Program-made: the position numbers and the translations under genes
Shown: in pieces, positions 27,222-34,264 of the stretch
How positions within the stretch are numbered: position 1 is the first letter of the stretch
Layout of the letters: every line of letters starts with the position of its first letter
Notes under the pieces: model-generated
The model's database searches: none
Told to the model about the DNA's origin: nothing
Seen by the model: only the letters and a program-made list of their open reading frames with translations
Assembly: GCA_019635875.1 (NCBI GenBank)
Contig: JAHBYP010000001.1
Location: 930,001-994,000, forward strand
Length of the DNA: 64,000 nt
Origin: Alphaproteobacteria bacterium
Lineage (GTDB): Bacteria > Pseudomonadota > Alphaproteobacteria > Reyranellales > Reyranellaceae
Reading direction: 5' to 3'

Positions 27222-27514
27222 GCTGCATCCTCCGACGCCGTCAACAGCCGAGTGAGGCGAAGGATCGTCTCGCGCGAAGCCAGTTGCATTCGGCGGATGC
27301 AGAGTTTGATCATGTCGTGATCAGCCTCGCTCAAAGGTACGATCTTGTTGATCTCCTGAAGCAGTTCGATCCGCGCGCGAATGAGACCATCGTAGGCATC
27401 ACAGAGTTCCGCGTTCCCGGGCGGGCGGAACGAGTTCAGGAACTCGTACTGGCTGACATCGTCCTCCAGCTTGACCAGTTCCATGGTGGCGCGCTCGATC
27501 ATGTTGGAAGTCAT
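27218..27514 (-). CDS. hypothetical phage protein
   Basis: A 98-residue, mostly helical acidic protein (MIERATMELVKLEDDVSQYE, ELCDAYDGLIRARIELLQEI, HDMIKLCIRRMQLASRETIL). No domain is recognised. Both ends overlap neighbouring genes by ATGA, placing it in the middle of a three-gene translationally coupled operon. Position beside the integrase suggests an early or lysogeny-stage function, but that is inference only. Confidence 0.65.
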   Translation of the reverse strand: MTSNMIERATMELVKLEDDVSQYEFLNSFRPPGNAELCDAYDGLIRARIELLQEINKIVPLSEADHDMIKLCIRRMQLASRETILRLTRLLTASEDAA

Positions 27515-28407
27515 GCCACGTTCCTCCGGGTCTCAGACAGCCCATATGCGTCCTCATAGGTGGTCGGCTCCGACCAGCGCGGACGCAACACCACGACGTT
27601 CGACGGCGTCGGCTCCGGCGCGGTGATCGTGGGGAACCCGATCAGGTTGATCCGGGTCGGGGAGGACAGGGTCGCGAGCCGAGCGGAGAGTTCGGCGACG
27701 GTCGCCTCCAACTGGGAGACCCTCCCATCATCGATGACCGGGGCCGACGTGGTCTCGACCACCGGAAGGCGATCCCGATCCACAGAGGGTTCAGCCGTCC
27801 GGGCGAGGCGGGCCGCCTCGGGCCGGTTCAACACCCACTGCGCCATCAGGCGGGCATCGAAAAGTTCCAGAGGGATCGCCCGAGACATGTCGTGGTCCGG
27901 CCGCTGGCTCACCAAGTAATCCCCCAGTGTGGTGCCAAGTTCGTCGAACACGTCGTGGACACACAGGCTGAAACATCCCAGCCGGTGTTCGTCCCACCGC
28001 TCGAAGAACGATTCCTCGCTCTCCCCGGGCTGACGCGCACAGGGTCGGCCCTTCCTAAAGGGAGATTCCGCCGACTGCGGCGTGTACGCGGAGCCGTTCT
28101 CCTGAACCTCGAACGGACGCTCGCCGTAGTTCCTCGAACGGACCATGACCGGAACGTCATGCTCCCGACACACGTCGAGGAACGCCACCAGCGTCGACAG
28201 GTACGGGTCCTTACCCCGGCTCATCGACGTGAAAAGGTTCTCAAAGACCGACGATGTCGTCAGCACGCTCTGTGGAAGGGCGAGCCACGCCCGGAACAAC
28301 GCGGTCGGTTCCGACCACTTATTCAGGATGGCGACCTGAACGGTCCGGTCCGACTTCTCGCCGAACTGTCGAACGTGGTCGACATCTCGTACTTCTTTGA
28401 TCTTCAT
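27511..28407 (-). CDS. hypothetical phage protein, first gene of early operon
   Basis: A 298-residue protein. I chose the internal ATG (MKIKEVRDVDHV) because GGAGA lies 10 bases upstream, and because a terminator at 28426-28473 sits just before it, so the longer frame is unlikely. The first 200 residues look globular (TVQVAILNKWSEPTALFRAW, SVFENLFTSMSRGKDPYLST). Around residues 240-265 there is a short heptad-like segment (VSQLEATVAELSARLATL), followed by a Pro-rich tail. No family is recognised. It is preceded by a leader with a TAAATA promoter motif and an attenuator-like hairpin, so its expression is probably conditional. Confidence 0.7.
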   Translation of the reverse strand: MKIKEVRDVDHVRQFGEKSDRTVQVAILNKWSEPTALFRAWLALPQSVLTTSSVFENLFTSMSRGKDPYLSTLVAFLDVCREHDVPVMVRSRNYGERPFEVQENGSAYTPQSAESPFRKGRPCARQPGESEESFFERWDEHRLGCFSLCVHDVFDELGTTLGDYLVSQRPDHDMSRAIPLELFDARLMAQWVLNRPEAARLARTAEPSVDRDRLPVVETTSAPVIDDGRVSQLEATVAELSARLATLSSPTRINLIGFPTITAPEPTPSNVVVLRPRWSEPTTYEDAYGLSETRRNVA

Positions 28408-28425
28408 CGCAATGATTCTCCAAAC

Positions 28426-28473
28426 GAAAAAGGGTCCGATTCCTCGCGTCGCCAAACTGTCGGAACCGGACCC
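28426..28473 (-). terminator. rho-independent terminator/attenuator in leader of 298-residue gene
   Basis: On the minus strand a 12-bp stem (GGGTCCGGTTCC with GGAATCGGACCC, one G-T wobble) is followed by TTTTTC. It lies 19 bases before the start codon of the 27511-28407 gene and about 65 bases after a TAAATA promoter motif. A second short hairpin (GCCGGGCACGCCCGGC) precedes it at 28481-28496. Confidence 0.75.
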
Positions 28474-28539
28474 TGTCGATGCCGGGCACGCCCGGCTTGG
28501 AGAATCTGTGTTGATCGTGATTGGCGACGCGATCACTCG

Positions 28540-28545
28540 TATTTA
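28540..28545 (-). promoter_or_regulatory. phage promoter-like motif CCTAAATA, minus strand
   Basis: A TAAATA element on the minus strand, 133 bases before the start of the 298-residue gene. The predicted leader of about 105 bases would end at the terminator at 28426-28473. Confidence 0.5.
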
Positions 28546-28629
28546 GGGATCACGCGCGAAACCGACTCCCAATCGAAAACTGGGTCGCTCATCGATGGGG
28601 ATCAAGCGGTTCGACGACATCGTCGATCA

Positions 28630-28980
28630 TTCGTATACACGCCGGAGGATGATCGATCCTCCCGGATGATGATCGATCCTCCAGAGGATGACCCTTCGAT
28701 GATCGAGCGGGGATGACCTGTCGAGGATTGATGGAATAATCGCGTCGCTCGCCTCCGGCTCGCTCGTTTGTTTGTATACACGCCGGAGGATGGGAGGATG
28801 ATTTCATCCTCTGGAGGATGAATCGCATCATTTCATCCTCACACTACACTTACACTCATCTTTCTTTAGATATTACTAAGGATAATAGATATAAAAGAGA
28901 GTGTATGTGTAGTGTGAGGACGACCGTCCTCTGGAGGATGATTTCATCCTCCCATCCTCCGGCGTGTATACAAACGAGCG
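28630..28980. repeat. GAGGAT repeat cluster with 220-bp AT-centred palindrome
   Basis: From 28761 to 28980 the sequence is a large imperfect palindrome. Outer arms 28761-28801 and 28944-28980 match in 37 of 37 bases apart from a 4-base TTTG insertion. Inner arms 28836-28857 and 28899-28920 match in 21 of 22. The 41-base centre (28858-28898) is very AT-rich, in sharp contrast with the rest. Across 28635-28960 I count about 13 copies of GAGGAT or its complement, several arranged as dyads such as TCATCCTCTGGAGGATGA. Each outer arm carries GTATACACGCCGGAGGATG, which also occurs at 28632. No open frame fits this stretch. It looks like an origin, centromere-like site or multi-operator. Confidence 0.8.
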
Positions 28981-29004
28981 AACCGAGGCGAAGCCGAGGG
29001 AGCG

Positions 29005-29190
29005 ACGATCATCACATCGATGTCGTGGTCGATGTCGTTCATCGATGTCAGTCGATCATCACATCGATGTCGTTCATCGATTCGTATACGAATAACCATC
29101 GATGTCGTGGACGATCATCCAGTCGATCATCCAGTCGATCATCCAGTCGATCATCCAGTCGATGTCGTCCATCGATCATCCAGTCGATCA
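29005..29190. repeat. short direct repeats (ATCGATGTCGT family and 12-bp GATCATCCAGTC)
   Basis: ATCACATCGATGTCGT occurs at about 29010 and 29053, with further CATCGATGTC copies between and after. Then GATCATCCAGTC is repeated four times head to tail from about 29112, with a fifth copy after a spacer near 29172. They end about 40 bases before the three-HTH gene. The spacing is too short and regular for CRISPR; it resembles iterons. Confidence 0.75.
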
Positions 29191-29232
29191 TCGAATCTCA
29201 TCATCGGCCGGGGCCAGTCGATCAAATATGGG

Positions 29233-29874
29233 ATGCCGATGCCGCCGATATCGACGATGCGGGTCCGTGGGATTCTCGACGGGATCGCCCGGGGAATCCC
29301 TCTGGGAGAGATCGCCCGAACCGTCCGGGTGGGAATCACCACGGCGTACCGGGTCAAGAACGATCCCGATGGTTGCCTCGAACGAGCCCGGCTCGGGGAA
29401 GCCCGACCACGACGACCCCCACGGGGATCACGACCGCGAGGGCGCCCGGCCCGCGATCTCGACCCCGGACTGATCCGGGCGATCCTCGCGAGCCCTCATG
29501 GGCGAGATCGCACAGCCCACGATCTGGGCGTGAGCGTCTGGTTCGTGCATCGGGTCCGTCGGGATCGGACAAATACCGGAATGCCGGCTCGAACCAAAGA
29601 CTTCATCCGTGAGGCGATCCTCGCCGCGCACGACGCGACCGTCGCCGAACTGGTCGCCCGGTTCCGGGTCAGCGCGTCCACGGTGGAGAGAATCCGTGGT
29701 CGGGCCGGGGTTGGAAGTCCCGGCCGGCGTGGTCGCACGTGGAACCGGGATGGGATCGACCACCGTCTGGCCCCGACCCTCCATCGGAGAATCCCGGCGG
29801 ATTGGTCCGAGATCATTCGGGTGCATGAACGTGCCAATGCTGGGCCGCCCAAACGTCCGCCCGGAACGTCCTGA
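29233..29874 (+). CDS. DNA-binding protein with three tandem helix-turn-helix units
   Basis: A 213-residue basic protein in which I see three homeodomain-like HTH units: GILDGIARGIPLGEIARTVR with VGITTAYRVK; LIRAILASPHGRDRTAHDLG with VSVWFVHRVR; and IREAILAAHDATVAELVARF with VSASTVERIR. Arg/Gly/Pro-rich linkers join them and the tail is Pro-rich. There is no integrase-core or other catalytic domain. The start is one of three nearby ATGs (29233, 29239, 29257); the frame running up through the repeats is rejected. It lies directly after iteron-like repeats, which it could bind as an initiator, partition or regulatory protein. Confidence 0.65.
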   Translation: MPMPPISTMRVRGILDGIARGIPLGEIARTVRVGITTAYRVKNDPDGCLERARLGEARPRRPPRGSRPRGRPARDLDPGLIRAILASPHGRDRTAHDLGVSVWFVHRVRRDRTNTGMPARTKDFIREAILAAHDATVAELVARFRVSASTVERIRGRAGVGSPGRRGRTWNRDGIDHRLAPTLHRRIPADWSEIIRVHERANAGPPKRPPGTS

Positions 29875-30019
29875 CCGTTCCGGGAACGCCCGGGATGGGC
29901 GTCGAGATCGTCCGGGATCAGCATCCGAGTGGTGGTGATGGACGTGGTCGTTCGGTCCGAACGACAAAAAAGCGCAGAAAATCCCGGATTCTGACAGGTA
30001 CTCGATAAGTAAAAGAGAG

Positions 30020-30048
30020 GGATTCGCTTTCCAACTTCTGGAATCCCT
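30020..30048. promoter_or_regulatory. inverted repeat and GANTC cluster upstream of winged-helix gene
   Basis: GGGATTC and GAATCCC form a dyad with a 15-base spacer, and a third half site follows at 30065. Five GANTC sites fall between 29987 and 30080. In alphaproteobacteria GANTC is the CcrM methylation target. The location just upstream of the 30074 start suggests an autoregulatory operator. Confidence 0.45.
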
Positions 30049-30073
30049 CGAATAACTGAGTGAGGGAATCCAA

Positions 30074-30481
30074 ATGAATCCAAATGAAAACCAGAAATCC
30101 GTCCACCCGGCGAAGCGACAGGCTCGGGAGGATCGATTCGTCGAACTAGCCACGGCCGTCCTGATGCTGATCGACGATAACGCCCACCAGCACGGACTGA
30201 CCGGAGACGAAGTCGCCGCCCTGTTGGATCAACCCGTCGAGACGATCAGGCCGATCCTGAGCCGGTTGTATCGCGATCTCGGACTGGCACGTCGGACCGA
30301 GCACCAGCGCCGGACCACGCGGTTCCGCAAGATGGCCTCGACCTACATGGTGGCGCCGGGGCTGCTCCATAGGTTGATCTGGGCTCACGGCGATGAAGCA
30401 CGGTGTCGGTTGATCATGAAGGTGGTCGTCGCCGCGATGGAACTTCATCGATGTGCGGGTTCGACCCGGATGGCCGCTTGA
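30074..30481 (+). CDS. winged-helix DNA-binding protein (putative phage regulator)
   Basis: A 135-residue protein whose central part reads as a winged helix: LATAVLMLIDDNAHQHGLTG, then DEVAALLDQPVETIRPILSR as helix-turn-helix, then LYRDLGLARRTEHQRRTTRF as the wing. The C-terminal helical part (LHRLIWAHGDEARCRLIMKV) may dimerise. No sensor domain is visible. It is the best candidate for a lysogeny or lytic-switch regulator, since no CI-like or Cro-like repressor was found elsewhere; this role is inference from position and from the dyad upstream. Confidence 0.6.
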   Translation: MNPNENQKSVHPAKRQAREDRFVELATAVLMLIDDNAHQHGLTGDEVAALLDQPVETIRPILSRLYRDLGLARRTEHQRRTTRFRKMASTYMVAPGLLHRLIWAHGDEARCRLIMKVVVAAMELHRCAGSTRMAA

Positions 30482-30528
30482 TCCCGGCTCCGAGCCGGAT
30501 CATTTAAACCAGATAGAGGAGCCCAATC

Positions 30529-30849
30529 ATGAAGCTGATCAATCATCGCGCCTACCAGATCAACGATGTAGATGTCGACATTTACCAGATCGATCCAGAC
30601 GGCGCCGCCTGTCTGATCAAAGACAGGAACGCCAAGATGGGCGGCGGTATCTTCCACGGCGAATCGATGTTCCATTGGTTCATGGCCGAGGATGGCGTCC
30701 TCACCGTCGAACGCGTCCGAGGCGAGGATTACCCCGAGAATATCGGCGAGATCGCTCAGTCGTGCGCCACGGCCATGGCCGGGTACATCGCCGAGGTTCA
30801 TGGCGATCACACGGGCGAGATCGTGCCGGATCGACGATCCATGCACTGA
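30529..30849 (+). CDS. hypothetical phage protein
   Basis: A 106-residue acidic protein with a clear Shine-Dalgarno (AGAGGAG) and ATG. The sequence (HRAYQINDVDVDIYQIDPDG, KMGGGIFHGESMFHWFMAED, GVLTVERVRGEDYPENIGEI) looks like a small alpha/beta protein with a ligand-like loop. No family is recognised. It stands 47 bases after the winged-helix gene and ends just before a strong terminator, so the two may form one unit. Confidence 0.7.
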   Translation: MKLINHRAYQINDVDVDIYQIDPDGAACLIKDRNAKMGGGIFHGESMFHWFMAEDGVLTVERVRGEDYPENIGEIAQSCATAMAGYIAEVHGDHTGEIVPDRRSMH

Positions 30850-30861
30850 GTTCTCGATCCG

Positions 30862-30892
30862 AAAGGGGGGACCCGTGGGTCCCCCCTTTTTG
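30862..30892. terminator. bidirectional rho-independent terminator
   Basis: AAAGGGGGGACCC and GGTCCCCCCTTTTT form a near-perfect stem with a GTG loop and a T-run on the plus strand; on the minus strand the stem is followed by TTTC. It separates convergent genes ending at 30849 and 30913. Confidence 0.88.
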
Positions 30893-30912
30893 ATTCCGCC
30901 GGCCGCGATCCC

Positions 30913-31059
30913 TCAGGGATGATGGACCATGAACGAGATCGCCTTGATCAGCGCGATCCCCACGACGATACCGATCAGCCACGACCACGACCATCGTCCT
31001 CGTGGCTGCGTCCGCGCGTCGTGATCGGCCAACAACTGCTTTCCGCTCGGTTTATCCAT
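30913..31059 (-). CDS. small single-pass membrane protein
   Basis: A 48-residue protein starting MDKPSGKQLLADHDARTQ. I chose this ATG because GGAGG lies 8 bases upstream, and in-frame ATGs further up have no ribosome site of that quality. A basic, Trp-rich stretch (RGRWSWSW) leads into one transmembrane helix (LIGIVVGIALIKAISFMV). It is the second gene of a minus-strand pair and ends 21 bases from a terminator. The topology and size resemble small phage inner-membrane proteins of unknown function, such as superinfection-exclusion or lysis-timing factors. Confidence 0.62.
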   Translation of the reverse strand: MDKPSGKQLLADHDARTQPRGRWSWSWLIGIVVGIALIKAISFMVHHP

Positions 31060-31070
31060 TGCAGCCTCCA

Positions 31071-31349
31071 TCAGTGCAGCGTGGTCGATCCGACCACCGA
31101 GTAACCGAGATCGTCCAACCAACGCTGAACGATCTCGACACGAACCAGACCATCGGGCTCATCACCCCGGTTCGACCAGATCAACAAGCCGGATGTCGCC
31201 GGCCAGAACTGCCAACCGAACAGACGATCATCGATCCATAGCGCGCCGATCAAACATCCGGGCTGACTCTGATCGACCAGCCCGATCCGCACATCCATGG
31301 AACGACCATCGACCAAAGTGATGCTGACTTCATCGACTTCGACTTTCAT
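31071..31349 (-). CDS. hypothetical phage protein
   Basis: A 92-residue protein. I take the ATG of MKVEVDEVSITLVDGRSMDV because GGAGGA precedes it by 5 bases; the upstream frame has no ribosome site. It looks like an all-beta domain (RIGLVDQSQPGCLIGALWID, DRLFGWQFWPATSGLLIW) with a C-terminal helix (VRVEIVQRWLDDLGYSVV). No family is recognised. It is divergent from the cargo membrane genes and is followed after 11 bases by the small membrane protein gene. Confidence 0.65.
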   Translation of the reverse strand: MKVEVDEVSITLVDGRSMDVRIGLVDQSQPGCLIGALWIDDRLFGWQFWPATSGLLIWSNRGDEPDGLVRVEIVQRWLDDLGYSVVGSTTLH

Positions 31350-31618
31350 CGCGATCCTCCGGGGGACGAGAGTGAGGAGACTCGGACGATGATCGAGTCC
31401 AGTCAATACGAGTTCACCCGTGTACGAATATTTGAATCAATCTTGCGCGGGACGAACTTGTATACGGCCGAACATTGTCGCCAAACGTATACGTTTCAGC
31501 CCAGTTGGGACCGGGCGGCTTCGATCAGATCGCGGAGTACTTAGGCCGACGCCTGCATTTGCCCGCACATGACGGCGAACGCCTGCACGGCTATGATCGA
31601 TCAACCAAGGGGAGATCG
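31350..31618. promoter_or_regulatory. divergent control region with two GTATAC palindromes
   Basis: The 269 bases between the divergent 31349 and 31619 starts hold GTATAC at about 31459 and the dyad AACGTATACGTT at 31489-31500, plus GTGTACGAATATTTGAATC near 31418. The region is more AT-rich than flanking genes. It probably contains promoters for both directions. No gene is seen in it. Confidence 0.45.
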
Positions 31619-32380
31619 ATGAACGAGCCTCAGCTTCGCCCGTCGCTGAGATACCGGGTCCGGATGTTCGTGTGGACATGGACGCGGGAGAACATGCGAT
31701 GGAGCGTACTCCGGAACATCGGAAACTCATCGCTGGCGAAGTCCGCGTTCCTAGTGCCGGTGTTGGGCTACTTCATCCTGTACAACACCGAAGTGGTGAA
31801 CTGGCTCAATGAGCATTCGATGCTTGGCTCTGGAACCGGACGGGCAGGGTGGCGAATCCACTTCCTCTACTTTGGAGGATGCGCGTTCGCTCTGGGCTCG
31901 ATCCTGTACGCGTGGCGATGTCCTGCGACGGTCAAGAAGTACAAGGACTCGACCGAGTACCGCGCCGGAGAGGAATCGGTGATGGCCGCTCACCCGGAAA
32001 AGGAACTCAAAGACCTGATCCCTATAGGCGGTCCTCGCGAACACCAGATCATGATGCGTCGACTGGCGTCCAACTTTGTCAGTGCGTACTCGAACCGCTC
32101 CGAATACGGCAGTGGGGGAAAGACCGCGCAGATGGCGGTCGAGTCTCGCGAGGAACTGCTACGGGTCCTTTACGCGTTCGACACCTTGGATACTAGCAAT
32201 CGCCGAATCCGGCTCTTGGTGTTCGTCTGCTACACAGTGGGGACGATCCTGATTGCGACCCCCACGGTGTTCACGGTCGGACAGGTCGCGTGGCAGATCA
32301 TCGAGGGACATCCATCGGAGACCCGCTCAGGACGCTCACAGACGAAGATTCCCCCACGTGCTTTGGGGTATAGACTTTAA
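31619..32380 (+). CDS. membrane protein, probable cargo (moron) gene
   Basis: A 253-residue protein starting at the ATG preceded by AAGGGGAG. Hydrophobic segments lie near residues 45-62 (SAFLVPVLGYFILYNTEVV), 80-100 (IHFLYFGGCAFALGSILYAW) and 202-232 (IRLLVFVCYTVGTILIATPT). A cytoplasmic-looking region of about 100 residues lies between the second and third. No family is recognised. Its GC content is lower than that of the structural genes, and it is paired with another membrane gene 50 bases downstream. That fits a two-gene lysogenic-conversion or superinfection-exclusion cassette, but no function can be claimed. Confidence 0.65.
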   Translation: MNEPQLRPSLRYRVRMFVWTWTRENMRWSVLRNIGNSSLAKSAFLVPVLGYFILYNTEVVNWLNEHSMLGSGTGRAGWRIHFLYFGGCAFALGSILYAWRCPATVKKYKDSTEYRAGEESVMAAHPEKELKDLIPIGGPREHQIMMRRLASNFVSAYSNRSEYGSGGKTAQMAVESREELLRVLYAFDTLDTSNRRIRLLVFVCYTVGTILIATPTVFTVGQVAWQIIEGHPSETRSGRSQTKIPPRALGYRL

Positions 32381-32430
32381 CGAACAAACCGCGCCAGCGA
32401 CGATCCTAGGCGGACCGAGAGGGGGAGCGG

Positions 32431-33156
32431 ATGGAATCTCTTGGTAAGGTGGTCGAGGGAGTCACCAAGGTGGGCGCTGTAGTGGCGACGATCTCGCTCG
32501 TGATGGCGTTCATTTATAATCTCGGATACTTCAACGCGGATTGGGCGTGGTTGGAGTACCTCACGCTGAGCGACCACATCAACACGGCGATCTTCTTCGT
32601 TCCGGTAATATGTGCTTCGTCAATCCCCAGTGCGCTTCTTTTGGTGTGGATCGTCCGCAGACGGCGGTCCCTCCAAATGATTGATGATCCCGATGACAGA
32701 GAATCAGCGACCCGCAAACTAACGCTTATGGCCGGGGCCATCGGGCTGGTTCTAGGCGTCGTGGTGGTGGTGGCGGTTCTGTTCATTTGGGAAGGCGAAT
32801 CGATCTACTTGGTTGCCGTGTTCGCTATCCCCATGGGGGTGGCCTTGTGGGCGGCTATGGAGATGGACCGGCGAACGAGTTCATCCCAAACACGGGTGAT
32901 CATTTGGGCTGTGGTTGCATTCGCGTCATTCGTCGGTGCATCGTTTGTCACGGGCCACGTCCATTCTCGGAACCCGCGTGTTCCAGTCGTTCGCATCGAC
33001 ACCCCCGTGGGCGTCGTCGAGGGCCGATTGATTCGGATGATCGACGCTGGTGTGATCCTCAGACAGAGTCCGACTCTGACCGTGCTCGTGCCCAAGGCAG
33101 AGATCAAAAAGCTGGTCAAGGATCAGTCGGCTCCACCAGTGTCGAATCGGCGATAG
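32431..33156 (+). CDS. polytopic membrane protein, probable cargo (moron) gene
   Basis: A 241-residue protein with ATG behind GAGGGGGAGC. About five hydrophobic segments are visible (VGAVVATISLVMAFIYNL, INTAIFFVPVICASSIPSAL, LMAGAIGLVLGVVVVVAVLF, IYLVAVFAIPMGVALWAAM, VIIWAVVAFASFVGASFV). A soluble C-terminal tail of about 60 residues follows (VVRIDTPVGVVEGRLIRMID, TLTVLVPKAEIKKLVKD), perhaps a small beta domain outside the membrane. No family is recognised. Together with the preceding gene it forms a plus-strand pair flanked by noncoding DNA, an arrangement typical of morons. Confidence 0.65.
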   Translation: MESLGKVVEGVTKVGAVVATISLVMAFIYNLGYFNADWAWLEYLTLSDHINTAIFFVPVICASSIPSALLLVWIVRRRRSLQMIDDPDDRESATRKLTLMAGAIGLVLGVVVVVAVLFIWEGESIYLVAVFAIPMGVALWAAMEMDRRTSSSQTRVIIWAVVAFASFVGASFVTGHVHSRNPRVPVVRIDTPVGVVEGRLIRMIDAGVILRQSPTLTVLVPKAEIKKLVKDQSAPPVSNRR

Positions 33157-33752
33157 GACGCTCACCTGCGAGGGTTTTCTGAATCCCACTGGGGGTGGGT
33201 CTGTGAGCGGATCGTCCACCAGCACGTGCGAGAATCGTTCCTGTGAGGATGACCTACTGATCATTGAGATACTCAAACTGTGGGAGCTACTGTGTCTCAT
33301 GACGGGGTCAGGTAAGACAGAGCGCGAGCCCGGCGGGGACCCGGCCCGACCCCCGGGGGAGGGCCAGCCAGACCCACCCATAATCCGCTACCGGGTACCC
33401 CCTCGACGCGGTCCGGTTGGGGGATTCCGGAGCGCTCGAATATGCGTGGGAACGTGGGGGATTCGCTCGGAACCTACTATCCGTGGTGCCCGCGCGTGGG
33501 ATTCGGCGATTATGCGCGATCCAGTCGGACCGAGAAAAACCCAAGTCATTGATCAGACTCGCGAATAACCGAATCGATCCGAGAAACTCCATTATGGAAA
33601 AGGCTTGCCGTCGACTTCCACGAATACACGCGGTGAATCACGACGTGCGGTAGCTCGGGCTGGATCGAGCGGTCCGGATCGAGGCTGAGATCGACCCGGA
33701 TCGGACCCGCACGCGACGCGGATCGCGGCTGAACGACATAACCCCACGAAGG

Positions 33753-33858
33753 GGATCAGATCGAGCGATCAGGATCAGATCGAGCGATCAGGATCGGATC
33801 GAAGGGGATCAGGATCGGATCGAAGGGGATCAGGATCAGATCGAAGGGGATCGATCAG
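33753..33858. repeat. GATC-rich tandem repeats
   Basis: A 19-bp unit GGATCAGATCGAGCGATCA occurs twice in tandem, followed by a related 21-bp unit GGATCGGATCGAAGGGGATC plus A twice, then a mixed copy. GATC occurs roughly every 7-10 bases. The surrounding 33660-33760 is also GATC-dense. Iteron-like; no CRISPR-type spacers. Confidence 0.75.
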
Positions 33859-33908
33859 GATTCGACAGGGATCGATCATCAACGGGGATGTTCATCGTTG
33901 ATCGCGGT

Positions 33909-34025
33909 TCAACCGTGCGGAATCCGGGATCGTTCGTTCGAGCGGGATCGTGCATCGCTCACACCGGTCAATAGATGCGGCTGCCATTCCGGTCCGGATG
34001 GCGTGATCGAGTAGGCGAGATTCAT
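33909..34025 (-). CDS. possible small phage protein (38 residues)
   Basis: A short ORF read by me on the minus strand: MNLAYSITPSGPEWQPHLLT, then a basic Arg/Ser tail. It has a good Shine-Dalgarno (GGGGGACG before ATG) and lies about 100 bases downstream of a minus-strand TAAATA promoter motif that otherwise has no gene. No homology is recognised. Length alone makes it uncertain; it could equally be an untranslated RNA. Confidence 0.35.
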   Translation of the reverse strand: MNLAYSITPSGPEWQPHLLTGVSDARSRSNERSRIPHG

Positions 34026-34123
34026 CGTCCCCCGATCAGGGGTGATTGCGCGCGCTGATCGATGGGATTGCAGGTTCGTTCGGATGCATCTCGAACGTGC
34101 CGCTCATGGTGGCGGCTCGATTC

Positions 34124-34129
34124 TATTTA
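34124..34129 (-). promoter_or_regulatory. phage promoter-like motif GCTAAATA, minus strand
   Basis: A TAAATA element pointing left into the 33-34 kb repeat region. The only candidate product is the 38-residue ORF at 33909-34025. Confidence 0.4.
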
Positions 34130-34264
34130 GCTGAGTTGGCTTTCGCCGGAATCGAACCGTTCCGTCGACCCGTTAAAACTGTGACTGATCTGCAACAGAC
34201 ATAGAAATGTACGTTCTTCCATTGCTGACAGTCTTGAATGGACTTTCAATCAGGACATGTTTAG

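Larger units (their letters stand above)
33157..34264. other. long stretch with little coding: repeats, small ORF, degraded DNA
   Basis: About 1.1 kb between the cargo genes and the small genes before the tail module. Plus-strand frames here (for example 33203-33568 and 33417-33653) have no ribosome site or family signal and I do not call them. The stretch contains a GATC-rich tandem repeat (33753-33858), one small minus-strand ORF (33909-34025) and a TAAATA promoter motif (34124). From about 34130 to 34260 there is a segment of lower GC. It may be the scar of a deleted replication region, or a second origin-like region. Confidence 0.5.

Noticed and set aside
28589-28836. An 80-codon minus-strand frame over the palindrome
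   Set aside because: It is made of repeat units, has no ribosome site and overlaps the structured region.
29112-29185. Tandem repeats as a possible CRISPR array
   Set aside because: Units are 12 bases and directly adjacent with no variable spacers, and there are no cas genes.
29020-29232. Upstream extension of the three-HTH ORF through the direct repeats (VDHPVDHPVDHP-type peptide)
   Set aside because: The peptide is only a readout of 12-bp tandem DNA repeats in frame, with no ribosome site; the real protein starts at one of the ATGs from 29233.
28818-29612. A 264-codon plus-strand frame across the palindrome and the three-HTH gene
   Set aside because: It runs through repeats (SSRSSSRSSSR) and then out of frame with the HTH gene; low complexity only.
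33417-33653. A 78-codon plus-strand frame after the cargo genes
   Set aside because: It begins at a TTG without a ribosome site, has no family features and lies in apparently noncoding DNA.
34131-34200. tRNA-like sequence on the minus strand (GGTTCGATTCCGG near 34150)
   Set aside because: The T-loop string is present, but T stem, acceptor and anticodon stems do not pair; at most a fragment.
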